Positions 1-8,900 of a DNA stretch of 44,026 bases are shown piece by piece. Made by a program: the position numbers and the translations under genes. The notes under the pieces are model-generated. The model had not been told where the DNA came from, made no database searches, and saw only the letters and a list, made by a program, of their open reading frames with translations. This stretch comes from Bacteroidaceae bacterium (GTDB lineage: Bacteria; Bacteroidota; Bacteroidia; Bacteroidales; Barnesiellaceae_A). Location: positions 83,090-127,115 of the forward strand of contig JAFXAB010000047.1 of NCBI GenBank assembly GCA_017522135.1, given 5' to 3'. How positions within the stretch are numbered: the stretch's first letter is position 1; each line of letters opens with the position of its first letter.

Positions 1-1675
1 CACCGGCGGGAACATTGGCGTTCCATTCGATATATTGCTTGCCGGCATCAACCATGCCATCGAAGGGTGTAGCCACAAGCGCACCACGCATGTCGTAGAT
101 AGCAAGTGTAGCTTGTGTAGCAACAGGTGTGTTTACAGCAAACAATGTGTTGCCTTGTACCATATCGGTTACTACCGAGAATGTTGTGTTGTTGTTCTTA
201 ACAGCCTCAACAGCGCCATCGGTGCGGCTACCAAGGGTCAAGTCAGTATTGAGGCGGTGTACATGGATAGTAGCTTCGTTACCGATATAATCATCCTCCC
301 ACAATACAGTCCAGTATGAGTTGTTGTGCAAGTTTGACGAAATAAGACCGGCTTTCTCACTAATATTAACTGTATCGGTAAAGATGAAATCTCTACGCAA
401 AGTAGGATCGACAGTGTTTACGAGTGTAACACCGGCGTCGGTATTGCTAAAAGTTGTTTGGTTGTGCATGTAGAAGAATGCAGCCTCTTCGTTGGGAGCT
501 GTTTGTATTGAGAAGTAACCATATTGGTGGTTGGTGAAGGGGTGCAATTCGAGACCCTCTTCGCCCCAAAGCAACTCACCGTCTTTCGACAAGCGTTGTG
601 CCATTGTGCGGAACATTACAGCCGAATAAGCCTCACGCCATACAGCCAAGAAAGAATCGGTGTGGGGGTCGTACTTACAAACTGCGTTGGCACCCAAGTA
701 GTCGCCGTAACTGAGTCGTTGACCATCAACGCCGGCAGCAAAACCTATTTCGCCGTTACCTTTCACATAGGTCATGTATGTTGCCATACCGGTAAGGTAG
801 CGGTCGTCGTTCCATGCAACCAAGGCACCACCGTCGCCTGAGGGCTCTACGTTTATCAAGCTCCATGCGGGCATACTGCCGGGCCAACCGGCACGATACA
901 AACGAGTGTCCTCTGACCATACACTTGCGCCGTCGAAATCAATCTTACGAGCATACATATCATAGCTGCTACCCTTGAAGTAGATAATGATGGCTTGATT
1001 CATACCGGCATCTACCACAGTAGGCCATGTATAGCTTATCTTGTTCTCGGGGTCGGTAATACGTTGGTCAGCAATATTCCACAACATCTCGCCCTCAGGT
1101 GTGATGCGTTGCATCTTTATCTCATAAAGATTATCGTTATCCTTGAGCGAATTCCAAGTGAACACATAGCTATTGTCGTCCATTTGAGCCATAGACATGT
1201 GGCTGTTCATGGGGAATGCCTCGGTACCTTCGAGTGCTAAGCCATCTTCACCCCAGAGGTATTCACCTTCTTGAGAGATTTTATAGATGTGATAGCTGAG
1301 GTATTGTGTTTCGGGAGCATTACGAATGTCGTGTACTGCCACAATAGCATTACCTTCGCGGTCAACAAACAAGTATGTGTTGCATGTAGTCCATGAACGA
1401 GTGGGATGAGCCGAAATCAAAAGAGGTTGCTCACCGAAAAGTTTGTTACCGGCCGAGTCCAACAATTGCAAATAAACGCCAAGTGTACCCTTGCCATCAT
1501 TGGTAGGTGCTTGGATATACACCCAAGTATTGCCATTGGGTGCTATAGCCATCTCAACTTCGTTTGATTCACCGGTGTAAATAGCAACACTTTCTCCAGC
1601 ATTATTACCCCATTGAGCTACAGATGTCAACACACCTGCAATAAGGGCTAATACAAACATTGATAACTTTTTCAT
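1..1675 (-). CDS. T9SS-exported repeat protein, paralogue 1 of 5 (3' end cut by window edge)
   Basis: The open frame runs from an ATG at 1675 to the window edge, giving 558 residues without a stop. It ends inside the sorting tail at ...NVPAG, so only about 20 residues are missing by comparison with its neighbours. It starts with a lysine-containing signal peptide (MKKLSMFVLALIAG, cleavage expected at SVA|QW). The body has recurring blocks seen in all five paralogues: GNAIV.V.D, GE.LWGEDG, DFDGASVWSEDTR, GGALVAWNDDRY and G.LLWGEEG. These suggest a beta-propeller, which is inference from repeat spacing and not from a recognised family. The tail (ATLAIYDMRGALVATPF) is a T9SS type A sorting domain, so the protein should cross the outer membrane. 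A short AT-rich hairpin (TAAGGTT/AACCTTA, 1689-1710) lies just upstream. It is probably the last gene of the minus-strand cluster in this window. Substrate and function are unknown. Confidence 0.85.
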   Translation of the reverse strand, partial: MKKLSMFVLALIAGVLTSVAQWGNNAGESVAIYTGESNEVEMAIAPNGNTWVYIQAPTNDGKGTLGVYLQLLDSAGNKLFGEQPLLISAHPTRSWTTCNTYLFVDREGNAIVAVHDIRNAPETQYLSYHIYKISQEGEYLWGEDGLALEGTEAFPMNSHMSMAQMDDNSYVFTWNSLKDNDNLYEIKMQRITPEGEMLWNIADQRITDPENKISYTWPTVVDAGMNQAIIIYFKGSSYDMYARKIDFDGASVWSEDTRLYRAGWPGSMPAWSLINVEPSGDGGALVAWNDDRYLTGMATYMTYVKGNGEIGFAAGVDGQRLSYGDYLGANAVCKYDPHTDSFLAVWREAYSAVMFRTMAQRLSKDGELLWGEEGLELHPFTNHQYGYFSIQTAPNEEAAFFYMHNQTTFSNTDAGVTLVNTVDPTLRRDFIFTDTVNISEKAGLISSNLHNNSYWTVLWEDDYIGNEATIHVHRLNTDLTLGSRTDGAVEAVKNNNTTFSVVTDMVQGNTLFAVNTPVATQATLAIYDMRGALVATPFDGMVDAGKQYIEWNANVPAG

Positions 1676-1745
1676 TATTTTTGTTTTTTAAGGTTAATAA
1701 ATAAACCTTACATATTTACGTTCTCTATTATCTTTATAAGTATTC

Positions 1746-3479
1746 TTACTTAACAAGCACTTTCACGGTCTCAACGCCTTGTGCGGTAGTAAGCGTAGCC
1801 ATGTAGATACCGGCGGGAACGTTGGCGTTCCATTCGATATATTGCTTACCGGCAGCCAACACACCCTCGAAGGGAGTAGCTACGAGTGCACCGTTGATGT
1901 CGTATATAGCAAGTGTGGCTTGTGTAGCAGTTGCAAAGTTGGTTGCAAACATGGCCTCACCCTCAATGAGCGTAGCAAGAGCAACAAATGTGTTGGCATC
2001 GGCTTGTACACCCTCTACAGCATTACTCTCAGGAACACCCACTGTCAAGTCGTTGTTGACACGGTGCATCACAAGATCTTTGGGCGATTCGATACCATCG
2101 CTCCACATAGCCAACCAGTAGCGACCGTCGTGCATGGGTGTTGTGCGAAGGTTTTGCTTGGGAGTTGAATTCTCACACGCGGTAAAGTCATTTTCGCGAC
2201 GCAGAGTAGTATCGTTTACATTTATTACAGTAGCTGTAGTCTTTACCTCACCTGCATAAGTACCCGACTCGTTCTCCATATAGAAGAATGCCACTTCGCC
2301 GGGAACGCCCAATTGCACCGATTGATATCCATATCTTACCTGTGTCAAAGGACGCAATTCGAGAGCATTTTCGCCCCAAAGCAACTCACCTTCTTTGCCT
2401 ATACGTTGAGCTACTATACGGCTCCAACTTTGGCCTGAGTTACTCTCCTCCCATATAGCATAGAAGCTATCGCTTGTGGGGTCATATACACATTGGGGAC
2501 GGAAAGAACGCCAGCCTGCCAGGCCAAGTTTTTGACCTTCAACTCCGGCAGCAAAGCCTATTTCACCGTTAGTCTTAACGTAAGTCATATATACCGACTC
2601 GACCTGGGTAAAATAGCGGTCGTCATACCATGCCACTATCACACCGTTATCGCCCGAAGGTTGCACATCGAGCACCGATTGCAAAGGAATATTACCCCAA
2701 CCGCCACGATATATTTGAGTATCTTCACTCCATACCGAAGCGCCATCGAAGTCGATTTTGCGCACATAGAGGTCCTTGGCCGAGCCGGCAGCATACACCA
2801 TCAATACTTGATTATTGCCACCATCAACAAGATAGGGATAAGAATAGTCGACCTTAGGATCTTTTAGGCACACTTCGGCAGGATCCCAAAGAATCTCACC
2901 TTCGCGACTGATGCGTTGCATGCGGAGTACATTTTTGTAGGTTTCAACATCGACCTCTTGCCATGCAAATACGATGCTCTTGTCGGCAATCTCAGTAGTG
3001 GCCATACATGCACTGAAGTCATGAGCTTTCTCGCCATCGAGCGCTACGCCATCTTCGCCCCAAAGGAATTCGCCGGTTTGTGATATTTTATAAGCAGTAT
3101 AACTCATAGCCATTTTTTCGGAGTCGCTATAGCGGCAGTCGTGTACTACAACAATAGCATTACCCTCCGAGTCGACGGTGAGATATTCGTTCACTACATT
3201 GTAAGTACGAGTAGGATATTGCGATACAACCAGCGGCTCCTCTCCGAATACGAGATTGCCGAGAGAGTCGACCAATTGCACGGCATACTTGATGGTACCA
3301 TCCTCGGGATAGTTGAAGAACAACCAAGCATTACCATTAGGTGCCATTTGCACGTCACTTTCATATAAACTTTTTTCAGGGAATACACGTAAGTATTCGT
3401 CCTGCTTGTTACTCCACTGAGCCATGGATGCCGAAGCACCCATGAGCATAAGTGAAGCCAATAAAGCGAACTTTTTCAT
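1746..3479 (-). CDS. T9SS-exported repeat protein, paralogue 2 of 5
   Basis: A 577-residue protein with an N-terminal signal peptide (MKKFALLASLMLMGASASMA|QW) and a C-terminal T9SS sorting domain over roughly the last 80 residues, ending VETVKVLVK. The body repeats the family blocks GEILW, GEFLWGEDG, VDGGNNQVLMVYA, DFDGASVWSEDTQIYRGGW, IVAWYDDRYFTQVES and GELLWGENALEL. Alternating short beta strands with a tryptophan every 50-60 residues fit a propeller-like fold (inferred). It lies 70 bp upstream of paralogue 1 and 30 bp downstream of paralogue 3, on the same strand. No catalytic motif is visible, and an adhesin, binding or structural surface role is only a guess. Its sorting tail is nearly identical to that of paralogue 3, although the bodies differ far more. 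Confidence 0.9.
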   Translation of the reverse strand: MKKFALLASLMLMGASASMAQWSNKQDEYLRVFPEKSLYESDVQMAPNGNAWLFFNYPEDGTIKYAVQLVDSLGNLVFGEEPLVVSQYPTRTYNVVNEYLTVDSEGNAIVVVHDCRYSDSEKMAMSYTAYKISQTGEFLWGEDGVALDGEKAHDFSACMATTEIADKSIVFAWQEVDVETYKNVLRMQRISREGEILWDPAEVCLKDPKVDYSYPYLVDGGNNQVLMVYAAGSAKDLYVRKIDFDGASVWSEDTQIYRGGWGNIPLQSVLDVQPSGDNGVIVAWYDDRYFTQVESVYMTYVKTNGEIGFAAGVEGQKLGLAGWRSFRPQCVYDPTSDSFYAIWEESNSGQSWSRIVAQRIGKEGELLWGENALELRPLTQVRYGYQSVQLGVPGEVAFFYMENESGTYAGEVKTTATVINVNDTTLRRENDFTACENSTPKQNLRTTPMHDGRYWLAMWSDGIESPKDLVMHRVNNDLTVGVPESNAVEGVQADANTFVALATLIEGEAMFATNFATATQATLAIYDINGALVATPFEGVLAAGKQYIEWNANVPAGIYMATLTTAQGVETVKVLVK

Positions 3480-3509
3480 ACCTTTTACCTTTTATTATTT
3501 AACGATTTA

Positions 3510-5264
3510 TTATTTTACCAAAACTTTCACTGTCTCAACACCTTGAGCCGATGTGAGTGTAGCCAAGTAGATACCGGCGGGAACGTTGGCATTCCATTCG
3601 ATATATTGCTTACCGGCAGCCAAAACACCCTCGAAGGGAGTAGCTACGAGTGCTCCGTTGATGTCGTAGATAGCAAGTGTGGCTTGGGTAGCAGTTGCAA
3701 AGTTGGTTGCAAACATGGCCTCACCCTCAACAAGTGTAGCAAGAGCTACAAAGTTGCTCTCTTCGGCACGAACCGACTCAACAGCACCGTCGTCATTGGG
3801 ATTACCCAATGTAAAGTCGTTGTTGATGCGTTGCATAAGCAATCTATCAGACAATTCCTCATCATCATGCGATCCATTATCGGTCCACTTAGCAACCCAA
3901 TAGCTGTTGTTAATCATAGGAGTTGTCTGCAAGCTTGCCTTTTCGCTCACGCGCTCACCTTTTGTAAACTCGCTCTCACGACGGATAGTGGTATCGTTTA
4001 CATTCACTGTAGTAACAAAGGCTTCAACATTACCGAAAGTACCTGAATAGTTGCGCATATAGAAGAATGCCATTTCGCCATTTATACCACTGTGAAGAGA
4101 ACCATAGCCATAGGCTGTTTGCTCCATAGGTTTCAACTCAAGAGCATTCTCGCCCCAAAGCAACTCACCATCACGGCTGATGCGTTGTGCTACAACGCGA
4201 TACCATGCTTGACTTGAAGAGCACTCATTCCACATAGCATAGAAGCTATCAGATGCTTTGTCATAGTTACATTTTACACTAAGCGCACGCCATCCCGACA
4301 AGCCGAGAATTTGTCCGTTGTCAACTGTAAAACCAATCTCACCATTGCTCTTAACATAAGCCATGTAAGCCGACTCGATTTGTGTAAAATAGCGGTCGTC
4401 ATTCCATGATACAATGAAACCACCATCTACGGGAGTAACATCGATAAGAGTCCAAATGGGAATTGAACCCCAACCACCGTTATACACGCGAGTATCTTCA
4501 CTCCATACAGAAGAACCGTCAAAGTCGAGTTTACGAGCCATGAGGTCTTGTGCCGAACCCTTGGCGTAGAGCATGATAACTTGGTTGTTACCACCATCTA
4601 CCAAGTAGGGATATTGGTAGGTGATTTTTTCATCATACAGACGCACATCCTCGGCATTCCACAACATCTCACCTTCGGCACTGATGCGTTGCAACTCTAT
4701 ACTCATGTGTTGTGAATTATCCCTTTGGTTGCGTTGCCATGCAAACACATAGCTACCATCGGCAATTTGACAGATAGTCATAGAAGCAACGAGGTCGTAA
4801 ACATTCTCGCCTTCGAGAGTAATACCCTCTTCACCCCAAAGGAACTCACCTTTGGGAGAGATTTTATACACTGTATAACCCTCGTAGTACTCTACACCTT
4901 GACGCCAGTCGTAAACAGCAACAATAGCATTACCTTCGCGGTCGACATAAAGGAATTCACCACAAGAAGTCCAAGAACGTGATTGATAATCAGAAATCTC
5001 GATAGGTTCTTCAAAGCAGAAATTACCCAAAGAGTCGATCAATTGCAAGGCAACAGTAACACCACTATAGTCTTTTTCGACATTTCTGAAAGGATGATGA
5101 ACTGCCAACCACACGTGACCATCGGGAGTTGTCTTCATGTCGCTTGTGTAGTAACTACTGTTGGGCCACACCAATAGATTTTCAGCATTGTTACTGTTCC
5201 ATTGCGCCATAGCCGAGATGCAGCTCAATACGGCTGCAACAACAAGAAGTAATGTTTTTTTCAT
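3510..5264 (-). CDS. T9SS-exported repeat protein, paralogue 3 of 5
   Basis: A 584-residue secreted protein. The signal peptide (MKKTLLLVVAAVLSCISAMA|QW) is almost the same as that of paralogue 4, and so are long stretches of the body such as WSEDTRVYNGGWGSIPIWTL and SWNDDRYFTQIESAYMAYVK. Paralogues 3 and 4 are therefore the most recent duplicates in the array. The family blocks appear in order: YVDREGNAIVAVYDWR, GEFLWGEEGITLEGE, LQRISAEGEMLWNAED, VDGGNNQVIMLYAKGSAQDL, DGGFIVSWNDDRY and GELLWGENALEL. Residues from about 505 to 584 form the T9SS sorting tail. No enzyme signature was found. It is separated from paralogue 4 by 106 bp containing a long imperfect hairpin, the largest gap inside the cluster. 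Confidence 0.9.
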   Translation of the reverse strand: MKKTLLLVVAAVLSCISAMAQWNSNNAENLLVWPNSSYYTSDMKTTPDGHVWLAVHHPFRNVEKDYSGVTVALQLIDSLGNFCFEEPIEISDYQSRSWTSCGEFLYVDREGNAIVAVYDWRQGVEYYEGYTVYKISPKGEFLWGEEGITLEGENVYDLVASMTICQIADGSYVFAWQRNQRDNSQHMSIELQRISAEGEMLWNAEDVRLYDEKITYQYPYLVDGGNNQVIMLYAKGSAQDLMARKLDFDGSSVWSEDTRVYNGGWGSIPIWTLIDVTPVDGGFIVSWNDDRYFTQIESAYMAYVKSNGEIGFTVDNGQILGLSGWRALSVKCNYDKASDSFYAMWNECSSSQAWYRVVAQRISRDGELLWGENALELKPMEQTAYGYGSLHSGINGEMAFFYMRNYSGTFGNVEAFVTTVNVNDTTIRRESEFTKGERVSEKASLQTTPMINNSYWVAKWTDNGSHDDEELSDRLLMQRINNDFTLGNPNDDGAVESVRAEESNFVALATLVEGEAMFATNFATATQATLAIYDINGALVATPFEGVLAAGKQYIEWNANVPAGIYLATLTSAQGVETVKVLVK

Positions 5265-5318
5265 ACGTTTGTTATTTAAGTTTTTTATTTAATGAATTTT
5301 TCTACTTGTTTTTTTCTT

Positions 5319-5362
5319 CTTTCGGAGAGGTTGTGCCTATGAGCGCACAATCTCCCTGAAAG
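5319..5362. other. Long imperfect hairpin between paralogues 3 and 4
   Basis: The sequence CTTTCGGAGAGGTTGTGC pairs with GCACAATCTCCCTGAAAG across a short loop (CTATGAGC), with small bulges. A T-run (5368-5372) follows on the plus strand, while the minus-strand side is followed by an A-rich stretch. For transcripts of the minus-strand cluster it is therefore a hairpin without a U tract: possibly an RNA-processing or stability element, not a classical terminator. It may alternatively act on antisense transcription. Confidence 0.5.
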
Positions 5363-5370
5363 AGGCTTTT

Positions 5371-7110
5371 TTATTTCACTAATAATTTTACTGTCTCTAC
5401 GCTATTGGCAGTAGTGAGTGTAGCCAAATAGATACCGGCAGGAACGTTGGCATTCCATGTGATATATTGCTTACCGGCAGCCAACGCACCCTCGAAGGGA
5501 GTAGCTACAAGTGCACCATTGATGTCATATATAGCGAGTGTAGCTTGGGTAGCCGTTGCGAAGTTAGTGGCAAACATAGCCTCACCCTCAACAAGTGTAG
5601 CAAGAGCCATGAAGTTGCTCTCTCCGGCACGAACTGACTCGACAGCACCGTCGTCATTGGGATTACCCAATGTAAGGTCGGCATTGACACGTTGCATCAA
5701 CAAACGGTCGGTCTTTACTTCATCCTCAACACGGCCGTTATCTGACCATTTGGCAATCCAATATTCGTTGTTGTACATGGGAGTAACTTGCAAACCAGTC
5801 TTTTCACTTACGCGCTCACCTTTTGTGAACTCGCTCTCGCGACGGATAGTGGTATCGTTTACATTCACGGTTGTAACAAAAGCTTCTACATCGCCAAAAG
5901 AACCTGAATAGTTACACATATAGAAGAATGCAACCTCGTCTGCAATTGAGTTTTGTACACTCAAATATCCATAATGGATTTGCTCGAAAGGCTTCAATTC
6001 AATACCGTTTTCGCCCCACATCAATTCACCCTCTTTGCTGAGGCGTTGTGCCATGACGCGACTCCAAGATTGACCTGCCGAATTCTCTCTCCATATAGCA
6101 TAGAAGCTGTCAGATACTTTGTCGTACATACATTTTACGTTGAACGAACGGAAACCTGCCAAACCAAGGATTTGACCGTTTTCAACTGTAAAACCAATCT
6201 CACCATTGCTCTTAACATAAGCCATGTAAGCCGACTCGATTTGTGTAAAGTAGCGGTCGTCGTTCCATGATACGATAAAGCCACCATCGCCCGAAGGATG
6301 TACATCCATAAGAGTCCAGATAGGAATTGAGCCCCAACCACCGTTATATACGCGTGTATCTTCGCTCCATACTTTTGTACCATCGAAGTCGAGCTTGCGA
6401 GCATAGAGGTCTTGTGCCGAACCCTTGGCGTAAAGCATGATAACTTGGTTGTTACCACCATTTACTACGTAGGGGTATGAGTAGTTTACTTTTTCGTCGT
6501 AGAGGCGTACATCCTCAGCATTCCAACACATTTCGCCATCGGCAGTGATGCGTTGCATTTCGATGCTCAATTTGTTGTAATCGCCGTCGTGGTTGTGCAT
6601 CCAAGCAAAAACATAGCTATCGTCGTCAAGCTGACAGATACTCATGGCAGCTACGAGGTCATAGGTTGCTTCACCTTCGAGAGTAATACCCTCCTCGCCC
6701 CAAAGGTACTCACCCTCTTGCGAAATTTTATACACAGTATAGCTCTCAAATTCCTTATCGCTCATGCGTTGGTCGTAGATGGGAACAATCGCATTACCCT
6801 CACGGTCGACAAAGATGATTTGGCTGACAGAAGTCCATGTTCTTGAAGGATAGTCCGATATCATAAGAGGCTTTTCAAACTTGAAGTTACCCTCGGCATC
6901 AATCAATTGCAAAGAGGTAACAACACGACCGCCATTAGGATGGTTTACAGCCAACCACACACTACCGTCGGGTGTGAGCGCCATATCGTTAGAGTAAAAT
7001 GACTCATTGGGCCAGACCAAAAGGTTCTCAGCATTGTTGCTGTTCCATTGTGCCATGGCTGTCATGCAACTCAATACAGCCGCAACAACAAGAAGTAATG
7101 TTTTTTTCAT
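5371..7110 (-). CDS. T9SS-exported repeat protein, paralogue 4 of 5
   Basis: A 579-residue protein, closest to paralogue 3. The first 20 residues differ at two or three positions, and the central VYNGGWGSIPIWTL and SWNDDRYFTQIESAYMAYVKSNGEIGF segments match exactly or nearly so. The signal peptide is cleaved at about AMA|QW. Family blocks include FVDREGNAIVPIYDQR, GEYLWGEEGITLEGE, MQRITADGEMCWNAED, NGGNNQVIMLYAKGSAQDLYARKLDFDG and GELMWGENGIELK. The sorting tail (about 498-579) has AIYDINGALVATPFEGALAAG and ends VETVKLLVK. It sits 13 bp downstream of paralogue 5, which argues for cotranscription. No active-site motif or metal-binding cluster is evident. Export by T9SS to the surface or medium follows from the tail and is not proven. 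Confidence 0.9.
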   Translation of the reverse strand: MKKTLLLVVAAVLSCMTAMAQWNSNNAENLLVWPNESFYSNDMALTPDGSVWLAVNHPNGGRVVTSLQLIDAEGNFKFEKPLMISDYPSRTWTSVSQIIFVDREGNAIVPIYDQRMSDKEFESYTVYKISQEGEYLWGEEGITLEGEATYDLVAAMSICQLDDDSYVFAWMHNHDGDYNKLSIEMQRITADGEMCWNAEDVRLYDEKVNYSYPYVVNGGNNQVIMLYAKGSAQDLYARKLDFDGTKVWSEDTRVYNGGWGSIPIWTLMDVHPSGDGGFIVSWNDDRYFTQIESAYMAYVKSNGEIGFTVENGQILGLAGFRSFNVKCMYDKVSDSFYAIWRENSAGQSWSRVMAQRLSKEGELMWGENGIELKPFEQIHYGYLSVQNSIADEVAFFYMCNYSGSFGDVEAFVTTVNVNDTTIRRESEFTKGERVSEKTGLQVTPMYNNEYWIAKWSDNGRVEDEVKTDRLLMQRVNADLTLGNPNDDGAVESVRAGESNFMALATLVEGEAMFATNFATATQATLAIYDINGALVATPFEGALAAGKQYITWNANVPAGIYLATLTTANSVETVKLLVK

Positions 7111-7123
7111 ACGTACTGTTATT

Positions 7124-8869
7124 TTATTTGATTATTAATTTTATTGTTTTCACATCATATAGAGTAGTAAGTGTAGCAAGATATATGCCCGCGGGCACAT
7201 TCAAGGCACACTCTATAAGTTGTTCGCCGGCTTGCAAACGTCCGCTGAAAGGTGTAGCCACACAAGCACCGTCGATATTGTATATAGCAAGAGTAGCTTG
7301 AGACTCAGTATCGACATTTGTTGCAAAAAGAGCTTTATCATCGGTTAGTGAAACCAATCTCAACACATTGTCTGCCGATACTTGTACACTCTCGATAGCT
7401 GCATCATCGGGATTACCCACTGTACCGTCATAGTTGGCACGATTGATATACAATTGCTTGAAATCGGGGTTACTCTCAGTACCACGGTCGTCCCACACAT
7501 ATATCCATGAACCGTTGGGCAACATATTGGTAACTTGAATTTCGTTTTTCTCGGTGGGTTTCTGTGTATTGGTGAGAATAGGAGACTCCTCCCAACGGAA
7601 GCTGCCGTTGTCGGTATTGATTATCTGCATACACACGTCGACATTGCCATAATCGAGCTGATTGCGACGCATGAAGAATGCGGCTATCTCGCCTTCGTGA
7701 GCCGATTGCAGGCTGAGGTCACCGTAAGATACATGCTCGGCAAAGTCTTCAACTACAAGACCTTCTTCGCCCCAACGCAATTCACCATCTTTCGATACGC
7801 TTTGAGCCACAACTCTATAGTCACCTTGACCGGGTGTAGACTCACGCCAGAATGCGATGAAAGAGTCGCTGTGCGGGTCGTAAGTACAAGTAGTCGAGAG
7901 GGCACGATAGTCGGCATAAGTAAGTTTCAGACCTTGCTCGCCGTCGGCAAACGCCAACTCGCCATTGGGCTTGACATACGACATATATATCGACTCGATA
8001 CTGGTGTTGTAACGGTCGTCGTACCATGTGACAATAACACCTCCATCGCCCGAGGGCTCTACATCGAGAACACCCCACAGAGGTGTGTTGAGAAAACCGC
8101 CACGATAAATGCGAGTGTCTTCACTCCATACGGGAGTACCGTCGAAGTCAATCTTGCGGGCATAGAGGTCGTTGTTAGAGCCACGTGTATACACCAATAT
8201 ACATTGTCCCATACCGGCATCTACGATGTAGGGCCAGAAATAGGTTACTTTGCCTTCAGGGTCGGTAAGACGAGTGTCGGCAGTATCCCAAAAGAGCTTG
8301 CCATCGGCACTTACACGTTGTATATCAATAGAGAAGAGCACCTCTTCATCATCGCAATGTGTCCATGTAAACACATAGCTATCGTCGCTCAATTGTGTTA
8401 TACCCATGCAGGCATTGATATGCGTACCATTGCCTCCATCAAGCGATAGGCCCTCTTCACCCCACAACATCTCGCCGGTTTGCGATATTTTATAGGCGGT
8501 ATAAGTACCATAATCGGTATTGGCAGGAGCGTGGCGCAAGTCGGACACTACAACAATAGCATTACCCTCTCGGTCGACAAAGAGATTGTTATTGACATAA
8601 CCTGTTAAGCGATCGGGATAGTTCGACACCAACATAAGTTCGTCGCCCAAGAGTGCTACACCAGTCGAATCGTACAACTGCACATAGTGCGCATCGGGAG
8701 CACAATCCATGTAGAACCAAGTGTTACCCTCGGGAGTACCTTGAACATCGAACGAGTAATAAAACTCATTCTCGGTATTTATCAATAAAGGCTCTGCCAC
8801 ACTGTTGCCCCATTGAGCAAGGGCAACAGTAGCGAACATGGCAGAGATGATAAGTGCTATTTTTCTCAT
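7124..8869 (-). CDS. T9SS-exported repeat protein, paralogue 5 of 5 (most diverged)
   Basis: A 581-residue secreted protein with signal peptide MRKIALIISAMFATVALA|QW. It keeps the family block order (FVDREGNAIVVVSDLR, GEMLWGEEGLSLDGG, IQRVSADGKLFWDTADTRL, DFDGTPVWSEDTRIYRGGF, GGVIVTWYDDRYNTSIES, GELRWGEEGLVVE) but differs more from the others. Its sorting tail is the most diverged too (AIYNIDGACVATPFSG, ending VKTIKLIIK). It is the first of the paralogues downstream of the Omp28-like gene, 31 bp from it. The 13 bp gap to paralogue 4 suggests one mRNA. Function is not recognised. The shared DDRY and VWSED motifs could be blade-closing or surface-loop elements, which would need structure prediction to judge. 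Confidence 0.9.
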   Translation of the reverse strand: MRKIALIISAMFATVALAQWGNSVAEPLLINTENEFYYSFDVQGTPEGNTWFYMDCAPDAHYVQLYDSTGVALLGDELMLVSNYPDRLTGYVNNNLFVDREGNAIVVVSDLRHAPANTDYGTYTAYKISQTGEMLWGEEGLSLDGGNGTHINACMGITQLSDDSYVFTWTHCDDEEVLFSIDIQRVSADGKLFWDTADTRLTDPEGKVTYFWPYIVDAGMGQCILVYTRGSNNDLYARKIDFDGTPVWSEDTRIYRGGFLNTPLWGVLDVEPSGDGGVIVTWYDDRYNTSIESIYMSYVKPNGELAFADGEQGLKLTYADYRALSTTCTYDPHSDSFIAFWRESTPGQGDYRVVAQSVSKDGELRWGEEGLVVEDFAEHVSYGDLSLQSAHEGEIAAFFMRRNQLDYGNVDVCMQIINTDNGSFRWEESPILTNTQKPTEKNEIQVTNMLPNGSWIYVWDDRGTESNPDFKQLYINRANYDGTVGNPDDAAIESVQVSADNVLRLVSLTDDKALFATNVDTESQATLAIYNIDGACVATPFSGRLQAGEQLIECALNVPAGIYLATLTTLYDVKTIKLIIK

Positions 8870-8900
8870 AACACAAGTGTGTTATATAGTTTATTTATTA

